From: Prevotellaceae bacterium
Lineage (GTDB): Bacteria > Bacteroidota > Bacteroidia > Bacteroidales > UBA932
Direction: 5' to 3'
Length of the DNA: 15,558 bases
Assembly (NCBI GenBank): GCA_031268055.1
Contig: JAIRXY010000115.1
Location: forward strand, 1 to 15,558
Shown: piece by piece, positions 7,613 through 14,687 of the stretch
Layout of the letters: each line of letters begins with the position of its first letter
How positions within the stretch are numbered: the stretch's first letter is position 1
Notes under the pieces: generated by a model
What the model was told of the DNA's origin: nothing
The model's database searches: none
What the model saw: only the letters and a program-made list of their open reading frames with translations
Program-made: the position numbers and the translations under genes

Positions 7613-8467
7613 ATGATGACCCATCGACTTACAACTTTTCTTTTGGCTGCCGGAATCACCCTGCTGCTCACGGGTACGGCGGCTGCCCAGAGCGATTGCC
7701 TGCTGTTTGACCTACAGGGTAGAGAGCCTGTTTTTCAAGCGGGCGAAAGGGTTACCTACACCCTCAGCTACACGTGGGGCGTATGGATTAACGTGGGCGA
7801 AGTGGAGTTTCTTACGTCGCTGGTGAAAGCCCCTCCCAAGCCTTTCTACCACGTTGAGGTCAACGGAAAAACCTACTCTTTTTTCGACAATTTTTTCAAA
7901 GTCCGCGATTATTTTTCTACCAAAATAGACGCCCAAACGCTGCAACCATTCTACATGCAGCGCACCATCGACGAGGGAGGCTACCGGCGCAACAGCATGG
8001 GCTACTACAATCGGCAGAGCGAGGTGATATACTCCTCCACCCAGCGCCTCGACAAGCCGCAGCCCGCCAAGCGCGACACGCTGCCCCTCACGCCCTGCAC
8101 CTTCGACGTGGTATCCATCTTTTACTACTACCGCTGCTGCGATTTTTCGCAAATGAAAACCAACACTACCTACACCGTGCAGCTGGCAATGGACAACGAG
8201 GTGCACAACATTCGCTACAAGCTCTACGGCGCCGAGGTGATTAACGTTAGGGGCGTAGGGAAGTTCAGAACGCTGAAGTTTTCGGCAAGCCTCATTGCGG
8301 GGACCGTTTTTACGGGCGAGGAGCAGGTGTTTTTTTGGGTCACCGACGACGCCAACCGCGTGCCGGTCTACATCGAAGCGCCCGTTGTTGTCGGGAGCAT
8401 ACGCGCGCGCATTAAAACGTGGAAAAACCTAAAGCATCAGCTCCTGATGGAGAACTCAAAAATTTAG
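7613..8467 (+). CDS. DUF3108 family secreted protein
   Basis: About 284 aa. The start MMTHRL is followed by a hydrophobic stretch (TTFLLAAGITLLLTGTAAAQS) that reads as a Sec signal peptide with cleavage after AAA or AAAQ, so the protein is probably periplasmic or outer-membrane associated. The mature part begins with FQAGERVTYTLSYTWGVWINVGEVEF, the typical opening of DUF3108 proteins (PF11306), and later has MQRTIDEGGYRRN and a beta-rich C-terminus with GEEQVFFWVTDDANRVPVYIEA. The molecular role of the family is not established. Translation could start at the ATGs 7613 or 7616; an in-frame TTG at 7595 would add six residues before the signal peptide and is less likely. It follows recG by 36 nt, so readthrough from the recG promoter is plausible. 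Confidence 0.85.
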   Translation: MMTHRLTTFLLAAGITLLLTGTAAAQSDCLLFDLQGREPVFQAGERVTYTLSYTWGVWINVGEVEFLTSLVKAPPKPFYHVEVNGKTYSFFDNFFKVRDYFSTKIDAQTLQPFYMQRTIDEGGYRRNSMGYYNRQSEVIYSSTQRLDKPQPAKRDTLPLTPCTFDVVSIFYYYRCCDFSQMKTNTTYTVQLAMDNEVHNIRYKLYGAEVINVRGVGKFRTLKFSASLIAGTVFTGEEQVFFWVTDDANRVPVYIEAPVVVGSIRARIKTWKNLKHQLLMENSKI

Positions 8468-8542
8468 CAAAATCGGCTAACGCTGCAAAATAATCGCGAC
8501 CAAAGTGCTTATCAATTACCACATAAACGACAAAAAAACAAC

Positions 8543-8561
8543 TTTATTGTAGCGCAATAAA
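8543..8561. repeat. 7-bp inverted repeat downstream of the DUF3108 gene
   Basis: TTTATTG (8543-8549) and CAATAAA (8555-8561) are complementary around TAGCG. No T tract follows directly, so this is at best a weak terminator. It lies about 20 bp upstream of the -7 element assigned to the next gene and could equally be an operator. Confidence 0.4.
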
Positions 8562-8581
8562 ATTTTAACCGATATTTTTCA

Positions 8582-8589
8582 TATATTTG
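8582..8589 (+). promoter_or_regulatory. Probable -7 promoter element of the RseC-like gene
   Basis: TATATTTG is a perfect match to the Bacteroidota TAnnTTTG -7 consensus, 92 nt before the ATG of the RseC-like gene. No good TTTG -33 box occurs at the expected spacing, so the promoter may be weak or activator-dependent, or a chance match in AT-rich DNA. Confidence 0.4.
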
Positions 8590-8681
8590 TCAAACATTTT
8601 ACTTTCGTGAATGGCGGAGCTACAACACCGTCGAATAAAACGCATTTGTAATTTTAGCTTTAAAAAAACGCATAACCATAT

Positions 8682-9080
8682 ATGTCTCAAAAGATTTCGC
8701 ACGCAGGTGTTGTTAAGGCGATTGAAGATGATCGTGTTCTTGTGAGCTTCAAAATTTCCGAAGAAGAAGCGTTGGCGCTCGGTGTAGATACCGACTACAG
8801 CCTTATGCAGCTGCCCTTGGGGTTGCACCAGCTCTCGGTGGACGAGCCTGTCAACGTAGTGATGAAGCCATCGTTCGGCAAAAAGGCGGTTGCGCTTCTT
8901 TACATGCTTCCGGCGGTAATCTTGGTGGCCTGCCTTTCGCTGCTGCTTTCCGTGGGGCTGGCAGAGGGCGCTGCGGGCTTGTCTTCGCTGGGCGTCGTTG
9001 CGCTGTACTACGCTGCGCTATACTTTTGCAGGGGTAAGTTGAGCCGAGAGTACAGCTACCACATCGAAAAAATACAGTGA
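8682..9080 (+). CDS. RseC/MucC-like membrane protein lacking the cysteine cluster
   Basis: A 132-aa protein. Residues 1-24 (ISHAGVVKAIEDDRVLVSF) match the opening of RseC/MucC proteins (SoxR-reducing system, PF04246). Two hydrophobic segments at about 69-92 and 98-117 are followed by a basic tail (RGKLSREYSYHIEKI), also typical of the Bacteroidota version. Family members carry a conserved Cys cluster just after the first beta strand. Here that position reads SEEEALALGVDTDYS and contains no cysteine; the only two Cys (84 and 116) are inside the membrane segments. In this phylum rseC normally heads an rnf electron-transport operon, but no rnf gene is adjacent here. A redox role is therefore doubtful. 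Assignment rests on remembered family patterns and is moderately sure. Confidence 0.68.
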   Translation: MSQKISHAGVVKAIEDDRVLVSFKISEEEALALGVDTDYSLMQLPLGLHQLSVDEPVNVVMKPSFGKKAVALLYMLPAVILVACLSLLLSVGLAEGAAGLSSLGVVALYYAALYFCRGKLSREYSYHIEKIQ

Positions 9081-9115
9081 AGCTCGCTGCATACATGCAG
9101 CAGCGCTAAATATGC

Positions 9116-9128
9116 TGAGACATTCTCA
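9116..9128. repeat. Small inverted repeat upstream of the ROK regulator
   Basis: TGAGA and TCTCA flank CAT, forming a 13-bp imperfect palindrome about 110 nt before the regulator ATG. It is a possible operator half-site pair, but this is a weak signal. Confidence 0.25.
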
Positions 9129-9183
9129 CTCAAGTGTACTTTGATTGAAATTGTGGAATACCGGTAGAATTAAATCGTAAGCT

Positions 9184-9196
9184 CTTGCGCAGCAAG
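9184..9196. promoter_or_regulatory. Candidate operator: inverted repeat CTTGC-GCA-GCAAG upstream of the ROK regulator
   Basis: CTTGC (9184-9188) and GCAAG (9192-9196) form a 5-3-5 inverted repeat about 40 nt before the regulator ATG. The surrounding AGCTCTTGCGCAGCAAGG resembles the AGCTCGCGCAGCAGG that occurs right after the regulator gene (from 10446). ROK regulators often control their own gene and the adjacent transport operon, so a shared operator is plausible but unproven. Confidence 0.35.
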
Positions 9197-9235
9197 GCTC
9201 ACATAAATAAATAATTTTTTTACTTTATTACGCGT

Positions 9236-10447
9236 ATGCAAATGCCATCCAAACAGCAGTCTCTTAAAAATGACATTATTCGTCATATGTACTATCAAGG
9301 TCAGCTGACCATACCAATGCTGCGGAAGCTCGTCAACTACACAGTCCCCACGCTGTGCAAGGTGATGGAGGAGCTGCTGCACCAGCAAGTGTTGGTGATA
9401 AAAGGCAAGGCCGCCTCCAACGGAGGACGCTGCGCCTACACCTATGCGCTCAACGCACAGTATGCCTGCTGCATAGTGGTGTGCGTAGAGCGATTTACCA
9501 TGCGCATAGCCATAGCCAACTTGAACAATGAGCTCATAACCCTCATAACTACCGTAAAAATTGGCATTACCACCCCCAACGAAATGCTGAAAATTTTGCA
9601 GCGCAGCGTGCGCAAAATTATCAACGAAAGCAAGATTAGCCGCAAGCAAATTATGGGGATAAGCATTGCCATACCCGGGCTGACCAACAAAAATTCCGGC
9701 ATTAACTACAACTACTTTGGCGACATTAACCTCCCTGTTTCCGAAATCTTTTCAAAGATGTTTCCCTACCCCGTGCTGGTGCAGCACGACATGGATGCAA
9801 TGACCCTTGCAGAGCATACTATGGGGTTGGGCAAGGGGGTGGAGAACATGCTGTACCTCTACTTAGGCGGCACCGGCATTGGCATGGGAATGGTGCTCAA
9901 CGGAAAGCTCTACCTTGGGCTTGACGGCATGGTGGGAGAAATTGGCCACATCCCCGTTGTTGACAGCAACAAGCAGTGCCACTGCGGAAAAACCGGCTGT
10001 CTGGAGACGGAAATCTCGGAGGCTGCCCTTGTTACCAGAATAATGGAGAACATCCGAGGCGGCGCCAGCACGATGCTAAGCAGCTACGTCGAAAACGGAA
10101 CCTACCTCACCCTGCAGCACATTTTGCAGGCGCTACATAGCGGCGACACTTTCACCATCAACCTGTTTGCGCAAATTTCGGAGCACCTGAGCAAGGTCAT
10201 TACCATCATGCTGCACCTGCTCAACCCCGAGATGATTATCTTGGGCGGAGAGCTCACGGCTGCCGGACAGTACCTGCTATTCCCTATTCAGCAGCACATG
10301 AACAGGTATGCGCTGCCGCAGCTCCTGAAAAACTGCAAAATTACCACCTCTACCATGGGTACCCATGCTCCCCTGCTGGGCAACGTAGCGTTCATGCTGG
10401 AGTATACTTTAGATAATAATAAATTTTTCAGCATGGGAGCAGCGTAG
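9236..10447 (+). CDS. ROK-family transcriptional regulator (NagC/Mlc-like)
   Basis: A 403-aa protein. Residues about 8-55 form a winged-helix HTH (LKNDIIRHMYYQGQLTIPML, then TVPTLCKVMEELL), followed by the NGGR hinge at 62-65 as in Mlc/NagC. The rest is a ROK domain (PF00480): LVQHDMDAMTLAE around Asp185, YLGGTGIGMGMV, GEIGH with zinc ligand His238, and the zinc motif CHCGKTGC with Cys248, Cys250 and Cys255. The N-terminal phosphate loop DxGxT of ROK kinases is replaced by VCVERFT, so it should be a regulator and not a sugar kinase. In E. coli, NagC responds to GlcNAc-6-P and Mlc to the glucose PTS state. The following FHS permease, deacetylase fusion and NagB genes suggest an amino-sugar effector (inference). 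Met3 at 9242 is an alternative start. Confidence 0.88.
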   Translation: MQMPSKQQSLKNDIIRHMYYQGQLTIPMLRKLVNYTVPTLCKVMEELLHQQVLVIKGKAASNGGRCAYTYALNAQYACCIVVCVERFTMRIAIANLNNELITLITTVKIGITTPNEMLKILQRSVRKIINESKISRKQIMGISIAIPGLTNKNSGINYNYFGDINLPVSEIFSKMFPYPVLVQHDMDAMTLAEHTMGLGKGVENMLYLYLGGTGIGMGMVLNGKLYLGLDGMVGEIGHIPVVDSNKQCHCGKTGCLETEISEAALVTRIMENIRGGASTMLSSYVENGTYLTLQHILQALHSGDTFTINLFAQISEHLSKVITIMLHLLNPEMIILGGELTAAGQYLLFPIQQHMNRYALPQLLKNCKITTSTMGTHAPLLGNVAFMLEYTLDNNKFFSMGAA

Positions 10448-10483
10448 CTCGCGCAGCAGGAGCAACGTTGCTCGCGCAGTAGG
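10447..10483. promoter_or_regulatory. Direct repeat plus palindrome between the ROK gene and the permease gene
   Basis: A 14-bp element GCTCGCGCAGCAGG (10447-10460, starting at the last base of the regulator stop codon) recurs with one mismatch at 10470-10483, 23 bp away. Between and overlapping them lies the perfect 14-bp palindrome GAGCAACGTTGCTC (10460-10473). A related sequence lies before the regulator (9180-9197). The arrangement suits an operator for the adjacent regulator, or alternatively a short dispersed intergenic repeat. There is no T tract, so it is not an obvious terminator. Confidence 0.45.
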
Positions 10484-10553
10484 GCAAAAGTAGCTGGCTC
10501 ACTTTTTTACCACGCCCCCGGATTGGGTTGTTGCATTTATTTTTTTGCCCAAA

Positions 10554-10584
10554 CTTGCTTTATAATTTTTTTTATTTACTTTTG
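10554..10584 (+). promoter_or_regulatory. Probable promoter of the amino-sugar permease operon
   Basis: A perfect TAnnTTTG -7 element (TACTTTTG, 10577-10584) has CTTG (10554-10557) 19 bp upstream as a near match to the -33 element. This is the same geometry as the recG promoter. The ATG of the permease lies 39 nt downstream, leaving a leader of about 30 nt. The candidate operator at 10447-10483 lies about 70 bp upstream. Confidence 0.6.
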
Positions 10585-10622
10585 CAGTTGCTTAGTAGTA
10601 TCAATCTTTAAATTCAAAAAAA

Positions 10623-11831
10623 ATGAATCGAACAAGGTCTGGTTACGCAGCGCCGTTGGCGTTTGTAGGCATTATGTTTTTTGCCATTGGTTTTGCCTTG
10701 GGCATCAACTCTCCGCTTGTACCCGTGCTGGAGAAATCGCTGAACATACAGGGCGCGCTGTCGTACCTCATCATTGCGGCAACATTCCTGCCGTTCCTAC
10801 TCTTTGGCTACCCCGCTGCAATGACCATCAAGGGTATTGGCTACAAAAAAACGATGGCGCTATCGTTTGCCATGTTTGCCGCCGCATTTGCCGCCTTTAT
10901 TTTTGCCGCATGGCAAACAAACTTTATCTTTTTCCTGATAGCCTCTTTCCTGTCGGGCACGGCCAATGCCTTTTTGCAGGCCTCCGTTAACCCTTACGTA
11001 ACCATACTTGGCCCCCTCGAAAGCGCGGCAAAGCGCATGAGCATTATGGGCATCTGCAACAAGTTGGCATGGCCGATAGCGCCTCTTTTCCTGTCGCTGG
11101 TGATTGGAAAAAGTGTTGACGGCATTGAAATTGCCGATCTCTTTACGCCTTTTACCATCATCATCGTAGTGTTTGTGCTGCTTGGCGTAATCTCGCTGCT
11201 TGCTCCGCTCCCCGAAGTAAAGGCAGCAGGCGAGGATGAGTCCTCGGCCGAAGATTGCCCTTACGCCAGCGGCAAAACCTCCATCTGGCAGTTTCCGCAC
11301 CTGCTGCTTGGCTGTGTGGCGCTGTTCTTCTACGTTGGAGCAGAAACAATAGCCCTGAGCACGCTGGTAGACTACGCCTCCTTCTACAAGCTGGCAAACC
11401 CCGAAATGTACGCGTGGATAGGGCCTGTTGGCATGGTGATAGGCTACATCTGCGGCATTATATTTATTCCTAAATATCTGAAGCAAAGCACGGCGCTGCT
11501 CATCTGCGCCCTAATTGCCGTTGTAGGCTCAATACTGGTAGTGGCGCTGCCTGCCGAAATTTCTATCTGGGCAATATCGCTGCTTGCGCTGGGGTGCTCC
11601 CTGATGTGGCCTGCGCTGTGGCCGCTGGCAATGGCCGACTTGGGGAAATTTACCAAGGCTGGCTCGTCGCTGCTGATTATGGCAATGGCTGGCCCCGTAA
11701 TTATACTCCCGCTGCTGGGATGGCTAAAGGATTCCGTTGGCATACAAAGCGCCTTTTGGCTCTGCCTGCCCTGCTTCCTTTACATCCTCTACTACGCTTT
11801 GTGGGGATACAAAATCAGAGCTAAGGCTTAG
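10623..11831 (+). CDS. FHS-family MFS sugar transporter (NagP/GluP-like, probable N-acetylglucosamine permease)
   Basis: A 402-aa inner-membrane protein with about 12 predicted transmembrane segments and a polar central loop near residues 199-218 (AAGEDESSAEDC). Family signatures of the fucose-galactose-glucose (FHS) branch of the MFS are present: GFALGINSPLVPVL in TM1, ATFLPFLLFGYPAAMTIKGI, and above all LQASVNPYVTILGP near residue 120. This last motif reads Q where E. coli FucP has the functional Glu, which I associate with hexose or GlcNAc transporters and not fucose permeases. Bacteria without a GlcNAc PTS use NagP-type members to import free GlcNAc. Position between a NagC-like regulator and nagB-type genes supports GlcNAc; glucose or galactose remains possible. 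The next gene follows after 32 nt, so they are probably co-transcribed. Confidence 0.88.
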   Translation: MNRTRSGYAAPLAFVGIMFFAIGFALGINSPLVPVLEKSLNIQGALSYLIIAATFLPFLLFGYPAAMTIKGIGYKKTMALSFAMFAAAFAAFIFAAWQTNFIFFLIASFLSGTANAFLQASVNPYVTILGPLESAAKRMSIMGICNKLAWPIAPLFLSLVIGKSVDGIEIADLFTPFTIIIVVFVLLGVISLLAPLPEVKAAGEDESSAEDCPYASGKTSIWQFPHLLLGCVALFFYVGAETIALSTLVDYASFYKLANPEMYAWIGPVGMVIGYICGIIFIPKYLKQSTALLICALIAVVGSILVVALPAEISIWAISLLALGCSLMWPALWPLAMADLGKFTKAGSSLLIMAMAGPVIILPLLGWLKDSVGIQSAFWLCLPCFLYILYYALWGYKIRAKA

Positions 11832-11863
11832 CCGACAATTCCGGAACATCCTAATATTTAGAT

Positions 11864-13813
11864 ATGTATACACGATATAAGCTACCAAAAGACGGCGGAC
11901 TGATATCCAACGCTACGCCGAGCGACATCTTGCAACGATACGAAAAAATACGCACCAGCATTTACGAAAGCGAGTATGATGGCGTGCAGTACCTCTCCAA
12001 CACCATTGTTGACATGATTAACAGCCACCGCAGCAAGAGCAGCGCTGCTGCGGATAAGGAGGCCAACCCTTTTGTGCTTGGCTTGAGCACGGGGCGCACT
12101 CCAATAGGCTTGTACCGCGAGCTGGTAAAGCGCTACCAAAAAGGTGAAGTATCCTTTGAGAATGTCGTAGTTTACAGCTTGGACGAGCTCTACCCCATCA
12201 AGGCAACAGAGCAGCAAAGCCGGAACTACCGCATACACGAAGATTTCTTGAGCCACGTCAACATTCGCCCCGAAAACATTCACATTTTTGACGGGACAAC
12301 GCCAATTGAAACGGTGTCGGAGTACTGCAAAAAGTTCGAAAGCAACATTCACAAAATCGACCTGATGATAATGGGCATGGGCGAGCAGGGGCAAATAGGG
12401 TTTAACGAGCCCGGCTCTTACGCCAAGTCGCGCACGCGGCTGGTGCAGCTCAACCACGCTACGCGAAAATCGCTACAGCCCCTGTTCCACAGCTACGGCA
12501 GCATCCCAAGCTTGGCCATAACGATGGGCATGGGGACAATTATGAACGCTGAGCGTATTCTCCTGCTTGCATGGGGCGAAAGCAAGGCCTCCATAGTGCG
12601 CAAGGTGGTAGAAGGCGAGGCCACAGACCTGCTGCCGGCTTCTCTGCTGCAAAACCACCCCAGCATTGAGATGGTGGTTGACGAAACCGCCGCAGGCCAG
12701 CTTACCCGCGAGCAAACGCCTTGGCTGGTAGGCCCCTGCGAATGGACGCGAAAGTTTACGCGAAAGGCCGTAGTGTGGCTGTGCGGAGAGGTGAAAAAGC
12801 CAATTCTCAAGCTGACCTATCAGGACTACATCGAAAATTCGCTGGGGTCGCTCCTCAAAAGCGTCGGACCCTACGACAAGGTAAACATTGATATATTCAA
12901 CGATTTGCAGCATACCATTACGGGGTGGCCGGGCGGAAAGCCCAATGCCAACGACGCTACGCGACCCGTTCGCTCGGCGCCATTCCCCAAGCGGGTGCTC
13001 ATCTTCTCGCCTCACCCCGACGACGACGTAATATCGATGGGCGGAACGTTCCTGCGCCTCGTTGACCAAGGGCACGATGTGCACGTGGCCTACCAAACGT
13101 CGGGCAACGTTGCCGTGCACGATGACGTTGTTTTGCAGATTATGGATACCGCCCGCGAGCTGAAGATGGACAACAAGTTTGAGTACGTAAAAAAACTTAT
13201 AGCCAACAAAAAAATGGGAGAGCCGGAGCCTCGCGAGCTGCGCGACGTGAAGGCCGCCATACGGCGCGCCGAGGCAAAGGCAGCGTCGCGCTTGTTTGGG
13301 CTAAACGAGGAGACGCACGCGCACTTCCTCAACCTGCCGTTCTACGAAACAGGAGGCATAAAAAAGGGAATGCTACAGCAGGAGGATGTCGACATTGTGG
13401 TGCGCCTGCTCAACGAGCTAAAACCTCACCAAATCTACGCCGCCGGCGACCTCTCCGACCCGCACGGCACCCACCGCATCTGCATTGAGGCGGTGCTGGC
13501 GGCTATGCAGGCCGTGAAGCACGAAGCGTGGGCAAAGGAAGTGCAAATGTGGCTGTACCGCGGAGCTTGGCAGGAGTGGGACTTGGGCGTGGTGGACATG
13601 GCTGTGCCGCTTAGTCCGGAAGAAATGGTGAAAAAGCGGCACGCTATCTACCGCCACCTCTCGCAAAAGGACATTGTGCCATTCCCCGGCAGCGACACCA
13701 GAGAGTTCTGGCAGCGCGCCGAAGACAGAACGCAAAACACAGCGCACCTGTACGACAAGCTGGGCATGGCAGAGTATCAGGCAATAGAGGTATTTGTGCA
13801 AATTAAGAATTAA
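11864..13813 (+). CDS. Two-domain protein: degenerate NagB-like domain fused to PIG-L/LmbE deacetylase
   Basis: A 649-aa cytoplasmic protein. Residues about 35-300 are NagB-like (PF01182): LGLSTGRTP at 73-80, YSLDELY with Asp107 (equivalent to NagB Asp72), GMGEQGQIGFNEPGS at 171-185, and Lys241. In the third motif NagB has [11 protein letters not shown]; here Asp141 becomes Gln175 and His143 becomes Gln177, while Glu148 is kept as Glu182, so deaminase activity is doubtful. Residues about 376-600 form a PIG-L domain (PF02585) with intact metal motifs: FSPHPDDDVISMGG (His384, Asp386, Asp387) and SDPHGTHR (His534, His537). PIG-L enzymes remove acetyl groups from GlcNAc-containing molecules. Similar two-domain proteins are known in Bacteroidota and often annotated as glucosamine-6-phosphate deaminase. 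No nagA is nearby, so this half may replace NagA (inference). The stop lies inside a heptamer array. Confidence 0.9.
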   Translation: MYTRYKLPKDGGLISNATPSDILQRYEKIRTSIYESEYDGVQYLSNTIVDMINSHRSKSSAAADKEANPFVLGLSTGRTPIGLYRELVKRYQKGEVSFENVVVYSLDELYPIKATEQQSRNYRIHEDFLSHVNIRPENIHIFDGTTPIETVSEYCKKFESNIHKIDLMIMGMGEQGQIGFNEPGSYAKSRTRLVQLNHATRKSLQPLFHSYGSIPSLAITMGMGTIMNAERILLLAWGESKASIVRKVVEGEATDLLPASLLQNHPSIEMVVDETAAGQLTREQTPWLVGPCEWTRKFTRKAVVWLCGEVKKPILKLTYQDYIENSLGSLLKSVGPYDKVNIDIFNDLQHTITGWPGGKPNANDATRPVRSAPFPKRVLIFSPHPDDDVISMGGTFLRLVDQGHDVHVAYQTSGNVAVHDDVVLQIMDTARELKMDNKFEYVKKLIANKKMGEPEPRELRDVKAAIRRAEAKAASRLFGLNEETHAHFLNLPFYETGGIKKGMLQQEDVDIVVRLLNELKPHQIYAAGDLSDPHGTHRICIEAVLAAMQAVKHEAWAKEVQMWLYRGAWQEWDLGVVDMAVPLSPEEMVKKRHAIYRHLSQKDIVPFPGSDTREFWQRAEDRTQNTAHLYDKLGMAEYQAIEVFVQIKN

Positions 13814-13842
13814 GAATTAAGAATTAAGAATTAAGAATTAAG
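13801..13842. repeat. Tandem array of six AATTAAG heptamers
   Basis: Six exact head-to-tail copies of AATTAAG occupy 42 bp. The first copy and most of the second encode the last codons and TAA stop (13811-13813) of the deacetylase fusion gene. The rest lies in the 79-nt gap before nagB. Period 7 is not a multiple of 3, and each copy contains TAA. The reverse complement, CTTAATT, occurs in the related array before recG. Copy number is likely to vary between strains. Confidence 0.95.
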
Positions 13843-13892
13843 GGGAAGTAGAGAGTAGCTGTTTAATTTTAATCAAAGAGAACGTTTATATT

Positions 13893-14687
13893 ATGCGATT
13901 AATTATAGAAAAAGATTCGTCCGTTGTTGCGCAGCGTGCAGCGGCGTACATTATAGCCAACATCAACAAGCACGGCAAAAAATCGGATAGCCCCTTTGTG
14001 CTGGGGCTGCCAACGGGGTCTACTCCGCTGGAAACGTACAAGGAGCTCATAAAAGCGCATAAGCAGGGGCAGGTATCGTTCAAAAACGTGGTGACGTTCA
14101 ACATGGACGAGTACGTGGGGCTGCCGCAAAATCACCCCGAAAGCTACCACTCGTTCATGTGGAGCAACCTCTTTAAGCATATTGATATTTCACCCGCAAA
14201 TGTGAACATCCTCAACGGCAACGCTAACGATTTGGCGGAGGAGTGCCGCAGCTATGAGGCCAAGATAGCCAGCTACGGCGGCATTGACTTGTTCTTGGGC
14301 GGCGTAGGCAACGACGGGCATATTGCGTTCAACGAGCCGTTTTCGTCGCTCACCTCGCTTACCCGCGTCAAAACGCTCACTTACGATACGCTGGTAGCCA
14401 ACTCGCGCTTCTTCAACAACGACGTTAGCGCAGTGCCCCGCAGTGCGCTAACGGTGGGCATAGGCACCATACTCGCAGCGCGGAAGGTGCTCATCCTCGC
14501 TACCGGCAGCAGCAAGGCGCAGGCGGTGAAGCACGGCGTAGAAGGCGCATACTGCCAAAAGTGGACTATCAGCGCGCTCCAGATTCACCCGCACGGCATG
14601 ATTATTTGCGATGACGCCGCCGCCGGCGAGTTGACGGTAAGCACATACCGCTACTTCAAGGAAATGGAGGGAGAGCGGCGCGATTAG
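13893..14687 (+). CDS. nagB: Glucosamine-6-phosphate deaminase
   Basis: A 264-aa protein that is collinear with E. coli NagB over almost its full length. It converts glucosamine-6-phosphate to fructose-6-phosphate and ammonia, the last step of amino-sugar catabolism. Motifs match E. coli numbering: [11 protein letters not shown] near residue 40, [13 protein letters not shown] with Asp72, and [14 protein letters not shown] with Asp141, His143 and Glu148 all present. [15 protein letters not shown] and GSSKAQAV (phosphate-binding Lys) follow. All catalytic residues are therefore intact, in contrast to the NagB-like half of the preceding fusion protein. The gap to that gene is 79 nt and holds the AATTAAG array; I see no convincing separate promoter or terminator there, so co-transcription with the permease and fusion gene is likely. 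No nagA follows. Confidence 0.97.
   Translation: MRLIIEKDSSVVAQRAAAYIIANINKHGKKSDSPFVLGLPTGSTPLETYKELIKAHKQGQVSFKNVVTFNMDEYVGLPQNHPESYHSFMWSNLFKHIDISPANVNILNGNANDLAEECRSYEAKIASYGGIDLFLGGVGNDGHIAFNEPFSSLTSLTRVKTLTYDTLVANSRFFNNDVSAVPRSALTVGIGTILAARKVLILATGSSKAQAVKHGVEGAYCQKWTISALQIHPHGMIICDDAAAGELTVSTYRYFKEMEGERRD

Noticed and set aside
9086..9101. GCTGCAT/ATGCAGC inverted repeat after the RseC-like gene as a terminator
   Set aside because: The spacer is only 2 nt, leaving about 5 usable base pairs, and no T tract follows, so it is not a convincing terminator.
9137..9143. TACTTTG as a -7 element for the ROK gene
   Set aside because: It is one base short of TAnnTTTG and lacks a -33 partner at the right spacing. 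I see no confident promoter for this gene.
10523..10990. A 155-aa plus-strand open frame overlapping the permease start
   Set aside because: It overlaps the well-supported FHS permease in another frame, and its Cys/His-rich composition is typical of a shadow frame.
13801..13842. The heptamer array as a CRISPR or mobile-element end
   Set aside because: Units are 7 bp, contiguous and without spacers, and no transposase, integrase or cas gene is present in the window.
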